Shown here piece after piece: positions 46,798 through 59,239 of a stretch of 64,000 nt of DNA. A model generated the notes under the pieces. The model made no database searches and was not told the DNA's origin. It worked only from the letters and a program-made list of their open reading frames with translations. How positions within the stretch are numbered: the stretch's first letter is position 1; each line of letters begins with the position of its first letter. The stretch comes from Pogona vitticeps (lineage: Eukaryota; Chordata; Lepidosauria; Squamata; Agamidae). The position numbers were made by a program, and so were the translations under genes. Where the stretch lies: positions 213,899,545-213,963,544 of the forward strand of contig NC_135785.1 in NCBI RefSeq assembly GCF_051106095.1. The letters run 5' to 3'.

Positions 46798-48076
46798 AGA
46801 TTTGTTAAACTTTGCTTTTCTGCAAGAGTCTTTGTTATCAGTTAAATTGTGTCTCAACACTGAAAATATATAAACAATTGCTGCTGCTGATTTTCAGAAT
46901 GATTTTCTACCTCTAAAGCTCTTGTTAATGGATTTTTCTGAGAATGTAAAATATTTTATATTATTTAATCTACCCTTTCCCTCCAGAGTAGGAATCGTTT
47001 CCCCTTAGTCATAGTGTCATGGTACTAAGGCATAGTGATAGCTCCACAAGAACCACTCATTACTGCAGCCATGAAATTTATTTAGCTAAAATAATAAATC
47101 ATATCAATAGAAAGGTTTCCTACAGCACTGAATGAGAACCCTCACCAGTTCCTTTTTGCCAATCACTGGAGAGAAGGACTGCCTGAAAACAGAAGTGATT
47201 CGAGCACAGCATGCAAACTGCAAAATCCATCTAAAAGGCACAAGTGATGTTAATATTGTTCATGAAATGACATTTAAACCATGCATGCCATATAACGTAC
47301 CGAAAGGGGGGTATTATAGAATTGGTTGTGGAAAATGGGCAAATGGTATGCTGTGCAGAAATGTGTGTAAGAAAACTTGAATGGCTTGTCTTAGTAAATA
47401 AAAACAGCTTCAGTGCAGAGGAACCTTGAACTTTTCCTAGTTACAGTTTTGCCGCTATACCTCCTTCCCCAAAACTGTGGGCTTTTAGTTTTGTTTTGTT
47501 TTGTTACTCTGCAAGACTTTGATTACATGTTTTCTTGGAACATGTCAAAGAAAAACTCAGCTTGTGTGGAACCTATTGGACTGGGAAAGCATGGAAATAA
47601 AAAGGGCATTCATTCAATGCTGCCTGTCTTTGTGAAAATGCCTTCATTTCTTGGTCTCATGAAGCTACTGAAAGTATATGCCTTTCTGTCTATCTGAATA
47701 GGCTGGGTCATATGGTTAAAATACTGAAATGCTCCATTATGATATGGGTGTCACCAGCATTGACAGCCAACATATCTCAGTTTAACCATGACATTACCTT
47801 AGTTCAAAATCCACAATGGAACTTCTATGAACTTTAAATGTATAAAAGCTATTGGATTTTCCTCAAAATAGTGACAAGTACAAAATCTTATGCTTCAGTG
47901 GTTTTCATTATATATACAGTATATTTATATCAGATGTATAAAATGCACACACACGCATAGAGATAAATTACTTAATAATAATTGATAACCAACTCTTCAG
48001 ATAAAAATATGTATTTATAGCCAACTTAAACTATTGGTAATGAAGTGATTTTAAAAATCCTCTTCATCCATTTTTA
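46798..48076. other. Unassigned sequence
   Basis: No coding region or clear repeat. Two frames of 82 and 94 codons at 47132-47697 have no domain and no neighbours that support them. Confidence 0.5.
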
Positions 48077-48593
48077 CAGTGGGGTCTTGACTTGAGAACT
48101 TAATCCGTATTGGAAGGCGGTTCTCAAGTCAAAAAGTTCGCAGGTCAAATCTGCATTTCCCATAGGAATGCATTGAAAACCATTTGATCCGTATCTGCTC
48201 TTTTCCATCCATAGAAACTAATGGGAAGCTGCTATTCTGCCTTCGACCACTGGAGGGGGGGCATTTTGTTTCTTTTTTTCTTAGGTCAAGAAAGGTTCAG
48301 GGAGGGCAGGGAAAATACAGTCCAGGCAGTACAGTACCAGGCAGTCTGAAGACTGTCTCCCAATCCACTCTCTAAACACTGGGAGGAGTGAGGAAGCAGA
48401 CAGGCACCCTTTTCACTGGCCAACAGTTAACTGAAAGTTCACATTTTGCATTTTCCCTGCCTCCCACATGGTTTTTTTTTTCAGTTTGTAACTCAAATCT
48501 AAGTATGTAAGTCAAGTCAATATTTTCCTATGAGAGTGGTTCTTAAGTCAAAATGTTCTTAACTCGAGCCGTTCTTAAGTCAAGACCCCACTG
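48077..48593. mobile_element. Tigger-like MITE, distinct subfamily
   Basis: 517 bp, CAGTGGGGTCTTGACTTGAG to TTCTTAAGTCAAGACCCCAC then TG, with TA at 48075-48076 and CA on the right. The ends are a GGGGTCTTGA variant of the CAGTGG family. The 'cccataggaatgcattgaaaac' module is shared with the 30030 copy. Confidence 0.8.
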
Positions 48594-49974
48594 CATATGC
48601 AATAAACTGATGCAATGAAAATAGTTGTGACAGTAGTTACCAAAAACAAGGAGACAGACACAAAAATACTGGTAGACAAGTTTGCCAAAATGTAACATTT
48701 CATCCTACAGCACATTTGATATATAGACAATAAGGTCTTTGAAAAGCAGCATTTAAAATGTGCAATATTACAAAAACATTACTTGGGTTTGTAACCCAGC
48801 TCCACTCACTTCTGTTGAAACAGTACGGTACAACATTATCCTGGAAGCCAGAAAGCTCAAGTGAGCAGAAGTACATGTAAACATAATATCAAACCCAAAT
48901 GGTTATGCAGGGGAGGCAAATTTTAAGCTGTTAAGAAGGGATTTAAAAACAAGAATTGAGTAACTTGAATGCAGCCTACCGAGTGAAATCTTCTTAGCCA
49001 TCTACATAACATTTCTGATTGCTTAATTAACCAATGGGACATGACAGAGTGTGAAGTGTGTTTTATTAATTCTTACTTAGTACATTAGGCACAAAGGCAG
49101 AGGCCAACTACTGTCAACACAGTCAGGCTTAGATTAATAATCCACAATTTGTGCACTGCTGCCCTGAATTGCAATTAGGAAACAGAAGTACTAAAAATAT
49201 TTATATTGTTAATGAAATTACGGGGCTCTGAGCTGTAGCTGTAATCAATAGTTTTCTTAGCCTCAGAGCAATAAAGTGGGCTGATCAGTCTGGAACTAGC
49301 AGCAAATCAACTCACAATTCATGAAACATAGACATTATGAAGAATTTTTACTTTGGTTAGTTTTATACCCATTATTTATCAGAATTTCTTTTAGGATTCC
49401 GTAGCCTGCCTTTTTCATTAACATGAAAGCAGCTGAAAATAATTAGTTTTTTTTTTAAAAAGCAAAGCAGTGAAAACTGATATCAATAATACATGCATTC
49501 AATGGAAAGCATTGTGAGTAAACTTGGACATTCCCTGGGCAACAGTGTGTAGCCAGTTAATCCTTATCTAGAGGCATTGCACTTTAAACTTGCTGATGAG
49601 CAAAATGACCTAACTGTTCTTTTTTTAGGACCACAAACAACAATAATTTCTGTTAATATAGAGGTCATCTCTTCATTTAAAGAGGAACTTTTAGCTTCAC
49701 ATTGCATCCAAGAAACTCAGAGAGCATTGACCAGAATTTCCTGGGATGTGTTTAGTTGCTAAGAGGCCCCATGAACAACACAGAAGTGCCATTTTTGTAG
49801 GACTGGGTACTACAGTCCTCTCAAGGGACTATAATGAAGAGGATAACATAGAAATCTTGATGATTGAAGTGGCTGTGTGTATAATATCCATTTTAAAATA
49901 ATCTAATATGCCATTTTGCTTTAAGAAGCCTTCTAATATGGAAAACCAAAACAATCAGTTTCTAGGGCACACTC
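48594..49974. other. Unassigned AT-rich sequence
   Basis: No feature recognised. Confidence 0.5.
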
Positions 49975-50198
49975 TGGAGCTTGTTTTTCATGCTGGGTGT
50001 AGAGGAGCTCTCTGTAGTTCTGTTGTCATGGACAGATCACTACCTGTTGAGGGTTAGATTTACTGGAACTCTTAATTTCTGCAGGGGTGGAGGGCCTATT
50101 AGGATGCTCTTGAGGAGTTTCCTGTGGCCTCAACAGGCGATCCTGTCAAAGCTCTGGCTGATCTCTGGAATGGGAAATGGCCAGGCTGGTAGACATAG
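49975..50198 (+). mobile_element. L2-type LINE fragment, endonuclease-to-RT linker
   Basis: The translation VVLLSWTDHYLLRVRF, followed by LWPQQAILSKLWLISGMGNGQAG, follows the end of an L2 endonuclease (SWSDHxL) and its linker. It may be the same copy as the RT part at 51100-51902, with later insertions between. Confidence 0.5.
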
Positions 50199-50534
50199 GG
50201 TTGCCAGATACATGGGTAGGAAAAGGAGGACATAGAAAGCCAAAAAGGAGAACAAAGGAGGACGTATTGGGGGGGGGGGTGTCGCTTTTGGAATTAGGTA
50301 CTGGGTAGAATAGCTCTTTGATTGCGGGGCAATACCATGATCATTCAACCTACTCAGTTTTGAAAGGTCAAGACTGGGAAAGTTAGATTTTTTGGACTAC
50401 AAAACTCAGAATCCACTGGCCACTGTTTTCTTTTTTTAAAAAGTGTTAAAAAATAAATAAATAAACAAAACAAATCCACATATACACTTACTGAGCTCCC
50501 AGGACCAATGGAGACTATTCCTTCCTTTATTAGA
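50199..50534. other. Unclassified repeat-like segment
   Basis: Begins 'agggttgccagata', followed by 'aggaggac' modules that occur three times and a G11 run. The layout hints at a dispersed DNA repeat, but I cannot place it. Confidence 0.3.
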
Positions 50535-50795
50535 GACCCACCCACCCCTTGTTTTATTTATTGATTTTTTTAATTTTTATAACGCCCATCTGGCTGCCAA
50601 GGCCACTCTGGGCAGTTTTTAAAAAGAGAATTAAACAATAACATAAAAAACAAAATAATCAGCAATAATCAACCAAAATATAAGAGCTACTAAAACAAAG
50701 TACACTAAGAAATCACATTAATTAAAGCATAATAAAGTGAAATAAAAAGTTTAAAAAGTTTTGTGACAGATTTGAAACACTTTATAAAAACCAGG
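50535..50795 (-). mobile_element. L2-type LINE 3' end
   Basis: The minus strand reads 'actgcccagagtggccttggcagccagatgggcgttataaaaatta' followed by A-rich sequence, the L2 3' terminal stem and tail. Confidence 0.5.
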
Positions 50796-50799
50796 GGAA

Positions 50800-50942
50800 A
50801 AACAGAAGGTGTGGATTTCTCTCTGCTTGAGAAATGCAAAGGGTGGAGAAAATGGATTTGCAGACACAACACACACACACAAAAAGCCATTTTCTCCACC
50901 CTTTGCCATTTCTCAAGCTGAGAAAAATATGCTTCTGTGTGT
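50800..50942. repeat. Foldback with about 50-bp arms
   Basis: 50826-50855 and 50887-50917 are reverse complements except for one inserted base (CTTGAGAAAT and GGGTGGAGAAAATGG cores). Weaker pairing extends outward to CAGAAG...CTTCTG. The loop contains an (AC)n tract. It is probably a small foldback DNA element. Confidence 0.75.
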
Positions 50943-51099
50943 GTGTAAATTTCCAGCTCCCACAAGCATGGGGGATAACTCTGCACATGCTATTGGCTCC
51001 TGGACCAGGAAAAGCACTTTGTACGTGCCCCAGAGTCAGGGGTGCATAGGGTCGGGGCAGAAGGGGGGGATAAAAGTGCCTCCTCTTCCCTGGCTTTAG

Positions 51100-51902
51100 G
51101 AGGAAGGAGGGACTGGATCGCCCCCTGTTTCCCTGGTTCTCCTTTGTCACCCATGCTTTTTAACATCTACATGAAATCGCTTGGAAAGGTTGTCCAGAGT
51201 TTTGGGGTTCGGCATCACCAGTATGTGGATGACACCCAACTCTATCTCTCCTTTCCACCTAATTCCAGGGAAGCTGTCTTGACTATAAACCAGCACTTGA
51301 GCACTTGCTTGGCATCAGTAATGGGCTTGATTAGAGCAAACAAACTGAAACTTAATCCAGACAAGACAGAGGTTTCCTGGTCAGTCAGAAGGTAGATGAG
51401 AGAATAGGGATACTACCTGTGCTTGATGGGGTTACACTCCCCCTGAAAACTCAGGTCCGCAGCTTGGGTGTACTCCTGGATTCATCTGTAAGCTTGGATG
51501 CCCAGATCTCAGTGGTGGCCAGGAGTGCATTTGCACAGCTAAAGCTGATGTTCCAGCTGCACCTGTTCCTTGAGATGTCAGAATTGGCTACAGTGACACA
51601 TCTCATCTGGATTACTGTAATGTGCTCTATGTGGGGCTGCCTTTGAAGATGGTTCGGAAACCTCAGCTAGTGCGAAACTCTGCAGCCAGACTACTGACTG
51701 GGGCCAGCTACAGGGAGCATATAATGCACCTGTTACAAGAACTGTACTGGCTACCAGTCCATTTCAGGGCCCAATTCAAAGTGCTGGTCATTAGCTATAA
51801 AGCCCTATACAGCTTGAGTCCAGGCCACCTGAAGGACTGTATTTCCCTATCTGTGCCTTCTCGGCAATTACGATCAGCAGAAGAGACCCTCCTCTCTGTC
51901 CC
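51100..51902 (+). mobile_element. L2-type LINE, RT and C-terminus
   Basis: Reads SPLSPMLFNIYMKSLG, HHQYVDDTQLYLSF (active site 51222-51233), ANKLKLNPDKTEV, then VRNSAARLLTGASYREHI, LYWLPVHFRAQFKVLVI and PSRQLRSAEETLL. Two frame breaks lie in about 800 bp. At 51902 the text passes directly into a Tigger-like fragment, so the LINE 3' end is missing. Confidence 0.85.
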
Positions 51903-52150
51903 ATTCAATGCATTCCAATGGGGTAAAAACTCACCGTCCAGTGAAGATCCTCCATACGGTGGCCATTTTTGGTGCCTGTATAGCGAGGAATCTGTCCCTA
52001 AGCACAGCAGGGAGACATTTTAAGCACCCGGTGGCCATTTTGAGAACCCGACGATCAGCTGTTTTTGATTGTTGTAAAGTGAAAATCGGTTCCTGAAACA
52101 GGGAACCAATCATCGCTAAGCGAAATTACCCCATTTAGACCATCGTTTTG
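51903..52150. mobile_element. Tigger-like MITE fragment
   Basis: Contains 'ggtggccatttt', 'tgcctgtatagcgagg', 'cgatcagctgttt', 'catcgctaagcgaaat' modules of the 35667/62352 subfamily. Ends are decayed and no TA pair is certain. Confidence 0.6.
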
Positions 52151-52164
52151 CAACGATGGCACCA

Positions 52165-52800
52165 TTACTTTCTAGCATTTATATAAACGACCAACATACA
52201 TTTCCATATTTCAGGAGTTTTATCTATGTTGATGATCTTGCCTCGACAATCCAGGGGAAAACCTCTTAATCTATTGAAGACTAGCTAACATCTGCATTAG
52301 AAGATTGTTCTTTATATTATTAAAACAATGAGCTGTAACCAAACCCTTCAATAACACAGGTCTGTGCTTTCCACTAAAAGAACAGTGAATCAGAGAAGAA
52401 TCTCCAAGTTAGCAGGGAAAGCAATGTTTTGGAACATTGCCCTATCCTACATTATTTGGGCATCATTCTGGATCAAACCCTGACCTATAAAAATGTTTTC
52501 CTAACACTAAATAGAAAGTTGCTGTTAGAAAAGAAATACTTGGGAAACTGGCTGGGTCAGCCTGGAATGCAAAACCACAAACAGTAAGAACAGCATTGCC
52601 CCTGTGCTATTCCACAGCAGAATATGCTAGTGCCTTGTCGTATAAATCAGCACATGCCAAACAAATGGATGGAGCTTTTAATCATGCAGGATTATTACTG
52701 GCTGCCTAAAATCTACCCTCACTGAAAAAAATCTATTCTTTAGGTGGCATTGCCCTTCTGTAAGTATGTTGAGAGGTGCTAGTAAATAATCAATGGAATA
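52165..52800 (+). mobile_element. Non-LTR retrotransposon remnant, RT end
   Basis: SFIYVDDLASTIQGKTS gives a YVDD active site at 52225-52236. Further on, EILGKLAGSAWNAKPQTVRT and STAEYASALSYKSAHAKQMD follow a LINE C-terminus of Jockey-like type. It has several stops and frame changes and belongs to a different clade from the L2 just to the left. Confidence 0.55.
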
Positions 52801-55800
52801 AAGTAATACAGGATCTAGCTCATGGACACCAACTCCCTACCTATCCACATATAAGAGCATAGCAGCAACCTGGGGAAATACCAGATTTTATAGAAGTAGA
52901 GAACAATTTCCAGGGGCAGGGCTGCAGTGGGGGAAAGTGAACAAACATATATCAGACTAATGGTGTCTGAGTGAGCCATGCTGAATATTTGCTGGAGGAA
53001 AAAGATGTAGGAGAAAGGAAAGGAACAATCATCCCAGAACAGTCATGGTTGACTTGCTGGAAACAGGAGCACTGGCATTCTACACTGAGATGTTTTCCTT
53101 CTACGTACCATGGTTGACTGATACATTTCTCTTCCCAGGTTCCATACTAGGCTATTTTCTTTTCCCTTGGATAAGTATATATCAGAACATGCAGATGAAC
53201 TTGGTATGGTTTATGGCCTAAAGCACTACACATAATCAATCAAACAAAAATGAAATAACACCCATTTACTGAACTTTTGCTTCATTTTGAGCTTCTTGGA
53301 TGAATCAAGGACAATGACAAATCTATTAAATCCATATGCCTGTAATATGTATGGTTGTCATAAAAAGGAAGTGGCATGATTAGTGCTCACTATAACATTA
53401 GAAACTCATATTGTCAGTTCTAGAAAATGGAAGTTTTATTTATGGGAGTTGTGAGTCTCAGAAATTATATGTATTATTTTGGCAGTCTTTGCTGATATAT
53501 ATTTCAAGGAAATGAATTAGTATTAACAAAAGTGGTAAGGCTATATACATTTTGCAGTATAAGATGCTGGAATGAGAAGGAAAATATTTCTGTACTCAGA
53601 GAAAACTAAAGAATTTAAAGTGGGAAATATTGGCAATAGTTGCATTATTTAATTAGTTATAAGGCTTACTGTATGTACATTACAAAGTGATGTTGTTTTG
53701 TTCAATGACTAGAGATTTGGGAATTTTCTTAGCAATCACAGTACATGGTTGTGAATTTTAAGAAGAACTGAGCACCCACTTGTACCTTTAAAATAAATGA
53801 GAGCCATTTGTACTTTGTGGCTTGAAAATTAAGCCATAGATGTTATGTCATTGTCCTGTGCCATCAATACTTGCCCCCAATTTCCTTCTTTTCATTCATC
53901 ATCCACAAAGGCCAGATTTGTGTACACTTCATGGCAGGTGAAACCTGTGGGGCACATACTAGTATGAAAGTGGTAAAATTATGTCCCTTCAGATCATCCA
54001 CAAGCATTTTTCTTTAAAACATACTGATAAAATAAGTTCTTGACTAGCCAGTGAAGACAGTTTGATAAACACTGTTACCTGGAAGAGTTTAGTATTTTTA
54101 AAAAAAAAAATCTTTCAAAATATAGCTCATTTTTATGTGCAATGCAGTTTGAGTTTTGCATTACTGAAATGCTTCCATGGGAACAAATCCATCCAGTGAT
54201 GAAAATACAACTCTGCAGTCTTTGGATTAATGACAGTCCCTTTGGATCACTCAAGTGTGAAACATACTTTTTCGTTCTGCCAAGATCAAAATGCACAATG
54301 CAGTTTTTGAAACTACTTTTAAAAAATGAATGTAATTACTGGATGAGATTTCTTCAGTGGGGAAAAATATGTCTAACAATGACTTTCATGATATCCTCTT
54401 CTTTTATAGTATGTTTTGTGGTAGCAATGATTTATATAATATTCAGCCATAAAATCGGGTGTGCCTTTGGGTCATATGTTTTATACATGTAGATAGATCT
54501 ATATATCTTTATCTCCTGGCTCTAACCATTAGCATATAGAAACTTTCCCCCCTAAACTGGAGAAAAGAAGTACAGTATACCACTTTAGCATCACACATAC
54601 TTTACTTGTTGAAAGCATGATGTATACCTATCAACCCAAAAGGAAGTTCTGTTAGCTAAATAGACCTCATTCTCAGTATGAGGTTATGAAATTGCAGCTT
54701 TAATTTGGTTATTTATTAATAAGGAGTATGCTGTGTATCACTGGGAAATGCCATTTCTCCTCTGGCATGGAGTAGAAATCTACAAAAGAGCTTATCAAGA
54801 AGCTCTCATGTAATGTCTAGTTTGCACTAGAGGCAAGGGAGTAGAACATGATGCAGGTTCGTAATAACCATTTGCTATACATATTTTAATGCATTTCAGT
54901 AAAGAGGCAAACAGTGAAGTAGAGAAACTACGGAAGGAAATATGCCCTGTATATATAAAGGAAAAACAACCATGGCAACAACTTTATAGCCCAGATTATG
55001 ATAAAATGTATTGTACACTATTACTCCAACTACTATACAAAATGTTATTTTATGCATACTTAGTATATTGCTTAGTATATTATTGACCCCTCTATCCAGT
55101 ATGCATAATTCTTTTAGACAAGTTGGTGTTCTACTTTATCATATCCTGAAGGATAAGAAGCAGCTTTTCTATTTCATTACATGTGGCACATGTTGTTATA
55201 AATTACATTCTTGCATATTTTGGATTTATGCTGAGCATGAGCAAGACTGTAGTAACTATGTGTCTCTTTGGTTTAGTCTTTTTGCAGGGCACATCAGTCA
55301 GCAAAAGAAGTTCACAAAAAGACCAAGAGCATAAGATACAAGGGTAAGGGTAAGTTGTTATAGCCAGTGGCTTTCAGACTTACAATGAAATAAACTAATA
55401 CTAGAAAACTTTCTCTGTGGCAGCAATCTAGCTTTTCTCAATAAAGAAAGGTTATGGTCTACAGCAAGGCTATCAAACCTTGGGCAAAAATTTCCATATT
55501 ACTCCCAGATTCAGAAGAAAAACATCCCTTTTCATAAGGTTTGTGCAGTTCCCTTTCAGCAATAATTTCTTTTGCATGAACAGTCATGCTGTAGAGTGTG
55601 TTAAGATACTCAGCTCTATGAAAGGCCAAAAGGGTTACTCTGACTCCATTGCCACCTGAATTGCCATTCTGCATTTGCACCAAGATATGTGATATTTATA
55701 CTAGAAACTTGTTTTTGCCCTCTAAATTTCTGTAGGTTTGGCCATCTTCTTTCATTGGTGCATATGTGAGAATAATGATATTTTGTTTTCTTCCCAGATA

Positions 55801-55999
55801 AACATGGTGATACATAGGCATTTAAAACAGATATCCCACAGATCCATACCCACATCCTCTTAGTATGCATGAACATTTTAGATGTTTAGATTTCATGATC
55901 TTGGAGCTGTGGGACAAAAACAGACATACAGCTTTTAAATGAGGAGGGATTATTAAAGACAAAAACTCAACTAGAGAGCTAAGGAATAACCTTTTCATG
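52801..55999. other. Unassigned sequence
   Basis: No gene found. A frame of 116 codons at 54142-54492 ends in a hydrophobic run but has no other support. Two overlapping minus-strand frames at 55459-55876 look slightly protein-like; I cannot match them to any family. Confidence 0.45.
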
Positions 56000-56271
56000 G
56001 TGGCCCCAAATGCAACTACAACCAAGCTATAATCAAGATTTTAAAAACACAAGGATTCTATAAAGAGTATACAAGACTTGACAGAATATTACTTAGTACA
56101 GAAAAACAACAAATTCAAAAAGTATATAAATTCTTTTTGCAATGGGACACCCAAGAGGAAGAAGTTAAGGAAACAATGTTAAAATGATCTAAAAAATTTG
56201 GATATACTATAGAGCTAGAAAATTGGCAACAAATGTGGACAAAGAAATTAAAGCTGACACTAATTTTTTAT

Positions 56272-56317
56272 GTTGTAAGCCACCTAGAGTGGTCGAAATG
56301 ACTAGATAGGCGGGGTA

Positions 56318-56392
<75 letters not shown>

Positions 56393-56393
56393 C
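56272..56393 (+). mobile_element. L2-type 3' tail with (AAAT)n-(GATA)n microsatellite
   Basis: 'tgtaagccacctagagtggtcg ... gataggcggggtataaataaat' is an L2 terminal stem and tail. It is followed by about 11 AAAT units and about 9 GATA units. It interrupts the L1 reading between KLKLTL and YKENL. Confidence 0.7.
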
Positions 56394-56626
56394 AACTTCT
56401 TATAAAGAAAATCTATAGATGGCATCTTCCTCCACCCAGACTTGCAAAAATCTCCACAAACACATCGAACAAATGTTGGAAATGTAAAAATCAGGAAGGA
56501 ACCTAATACCATCCATGGTGGACATGTGACATAGCAAGAAAATATTCGATTAAAATTTATACATGAATTAAGCAAATGTCTAAGCAAGAAATAGAATTTA
56601 AACCAGAATTTTTTTTAATTGGGACT

Positions 56627-56781
56627 GTGTGTGTTTAGTCGTTTAGTCGTGTCCGACTCTTCGTGACCCCATGGACCAGAGCACGCCAGGCCCTTCTGTC
56701 TTCTACTGCCTCCCGGAGTTGTGTCAGGTTCATGTTGGTTGCTTCGCAGACACTGTCCAGCCATTGGTTTTCATATGTTGG
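56627..56781 (-). mobile_element. BovB 3' end retro-insertion, 155 bp
   Basis: TAATTGGGACT flanks it at 56616-56626 and 56782-56792. The insert contains 'agtcgtgtccgactcttcgtgaccccatggacc', the reverse complement of the BovB 3' end seen at 40000-40035. A 5'-truncated BovB landed in the L1. Confidence 0.88.
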
Positions 56782-57157
56782 TAATTGGGACTATTACCAA
56801 ATAAAATAAACATGCAAAACTACTATTTAATATCACATGTTCTGACAGCAGCTAGATTTGTATGGGCACAAGTTTGGAAGGAGGGAGATCCGCCAAAGGA
56901 CAATATGACTGTAAAAAAAAATATTAGAATGTGTGGAAATGGATAGACTAACTAAGAGATTGAAAGGACAAGAAAAATCAATTTATTGTTTAAGGTGGAG
57001 TTTATTTTATGAATGGTGGAAAACAAAAGTTTTGTAATAAATAGAAAAGTAAATGGATAATATGGAGAATATCTTACCAAAGAAATATTTTAGTAAACAA
57101 GATTGCTTGTAGGCTTAGCTTTAGAAAATGTGCTGTTTTTAGATGTAGATACACATA

Positions 57158-57560
57158 CAGACGAGCACTCTGTTTTATGACGAATTGCATTACGACGAAG
57201 TTTTTGCGATCGCAAAAGCGACCGCAAAACAATGTTTCCTATGGGGGAATTTCGCTTTGTGATGATCGGTTCCTTGCTTCGGGAACCGATTCTCGCAAAA
57301 TGACGATTTTCCTATAGCTGAGTGGCAGTTTCAAAATGGCTGCCGGGTAAATAAAATGGCTCCCCACTCTTTTCTGGGATGGATTCCTCACTGCCTGGGC
57401 AGCGAAAATGGCTGCGCTATGGAGGATCTTCACTGGACTGTGAGTTTCAAGCCCATAGGAACACATTAATTGGGTTTTAATGCGTTTCTATGGGCTTTTA
57501 AATTTCGCTTTACAATGTTTTCACTGGAACAAATTAACATCGTAACGCGAGGCACCACTG
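57158..57560. mobile_element. Tigger-like MITE, 403 bp, in the L1
   Basis: The right end GCGAGGCACCACTG is clear with TA at 57561-57562. The left end (CAGACGAGCACTCTG) is mutated but follows TA at 57156-57157. It shares the AGCCCATAGGAAC hairpin and the 'aaaatggctgcc' modules with 35667-36079. Confidence 0.75.
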
Positions 57561-57780
57561 TATATACATATATAAGATGCTGTTTTTTCTATAGTTGTAA
57601 ATTTTATATTGGGGAAATAAAAATTAAAAAAACAAAAACAAAACAGGCATACATTATCTTCCATTATTATAGATGACTGGATATGATCAAATACTGCAGC
57701 CTATGCAGGTGTTCACCTGTTCATACAAAGAGCTAATGTGTGCTTTAATTAAACAAAAGACCTTGATAGTGAAAAATATA

Positions 57781-58165
57781 AGCAGTTATTTTAAACCATT
57801 AGCAGTTATTTTAAACCATTAGGTAAAGGTAAATGTTCCCCTTGACAAATGTTCAGTCATGTCCGATTCTAGGGAGTGGTGCTCATCCCCTTTTCCAAGC
57901 CGTAGAGCCAGTGTTTGTCTGTAGACAATTTCTGTCTTCACGTGGCCAGCACGACTAGAGACAGAATGCTGTTACCTTCCCACTGTGGTGGTACCTATTT
58001 ATCTACTTGCATTGTATGCTTTTAAACTGCTAGGTTGGCAGGACCTGGGACAAGCAGCGGGAACTCACTCTGTCGCGTGGATTCGATCTTATGACTGCTG
58101 GTCTTCTGACCTTGCAGCACAGAGGCTTCTGCAGTTTAACCGCAGTGCCACCATGTCCCCCTTTA
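57781..58165 (-). mobile_element. Sauria-type SINE, preceded by a 20-bp duplication
   Basis: Reverse complement of the Sauria layout: 'ggtaaaggtaaatgttccccttgac' (BovB-like tail) at about 57822, 'ctatttatctacttgca' and 'gctaggttggcaggacctgg' in the middle, and the tRNA-like head ending near 58150. 57781-57800 and 57801-57820 are identical copies of AGCAGTTATTTTAAACCATT. TTTAAGCCATT on the right may be the matching target copy. Confidence 0.85.
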
Positions 58166-59239
58166 AGCCATTGGTTTTCATATGTTGAAAAGCTATGAAA
58201 CCTTGTGCATGGTGGAATTGTATTTTGCTTTAATAGAATTAAATTCAGATATAATTTCTATTTCCTGATCATACAGAAAGATGTACTAATAGCATAGACA
58301 TAGAAAACAGTGATATTATATTGAGAACTACATTAATCTTATCCCTTGCCTTCTTGGCACTCCCTCGCCACCGACCAATCCAACATTTTGACCATCTGGG
58401 AGCAATACAAAAGAAAGGCCCCTTCCACATACATGCAAAGTATGATATTCAGATGCAGATAATGATATTCTTAAGAGGAGCTTTCTTGAAACACTTTAAC
58501 TTCCACACACGTTCATGCTGAGTTATGTTGTCTTTTTGGTAGCCAGGCTAAATTAAAAGAAATACTTTGGGTTGGACTGGAGAATAACAGACTTCTATTT
58601 TGGAAAATCCTGTCATACAGGTGAGATCTATTGATCACAAGCAAGTCAATTCAGGTAATGATTCAGGTAGAGTTTTATTTGGAAAAGTAATGGACCTCCC
58701 TGATTCAGGTCATGGAATGCACAGAAGCATTTTAGGAAAAACTTCAAGCATGAAGACTTCGGAACAGTCCATTGATTCTGCATTATGAATTGTACTTACT
58801 ATGAGAAATTCTGCTTCCCAACTATTAGCCTTCAGTCCTTTCGTTTGTAAAGAAGCTGGTATTTATATAATAGTATAGATGTCAGTGCAACAAACCAGTC
58901 CCAGAAGGTTACAATCAATTTTCCATTACGCAGGGATATGACATAACATGAAATCTAAACAATGATTATATGATAGCCAGAAATTCTCAGAACATACAAG
59001 AGAAGTCAATTATTTCTTGCAATTATCCCTCTGGATTAAGGGTTACCAATGGCTTAAGAATGATTAATAGCAGCATCAACAGAATGATGTATGAATTTAT
59101 AATTTTCAACTGTTCACAGACTGTCTGAAAGGACAAATAGGATCCACTAGCTTTTTTATATTAGTGGATTTTTTTTAATACAGTACTAGAACAATATTTA
59201 AAGAGAGGGGAAAATGTATTTTTATTACAAACCATGAAA
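58166..59239. other. Unassigned sequence
   Basis: No gene or repeat recognised. Confidence 0.5.

Larger units (their letters stand above)
56000..57622 (+). mobile_element. L1-type LINE, end of ORF2 and 3' end, with three later insertions
   Basis: Reads KVYKFFLQWDTQEEEVKETM and IELENWQQMWTKKLKLTL, then YKENLYRWHLPP and CWKC...HPWWTCDIARKY, the cysteine-rich C-terminus of L1 ORF2. The 3' end is 'ttttatattggggaaataaaaattaaaaaaac'. In-frame stops are present. Insertions lie at 56272-56393, 56627-56781 and 57158-57560. The left limit is approximate; most of ORF2 is missing. Confidence 0.75.
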
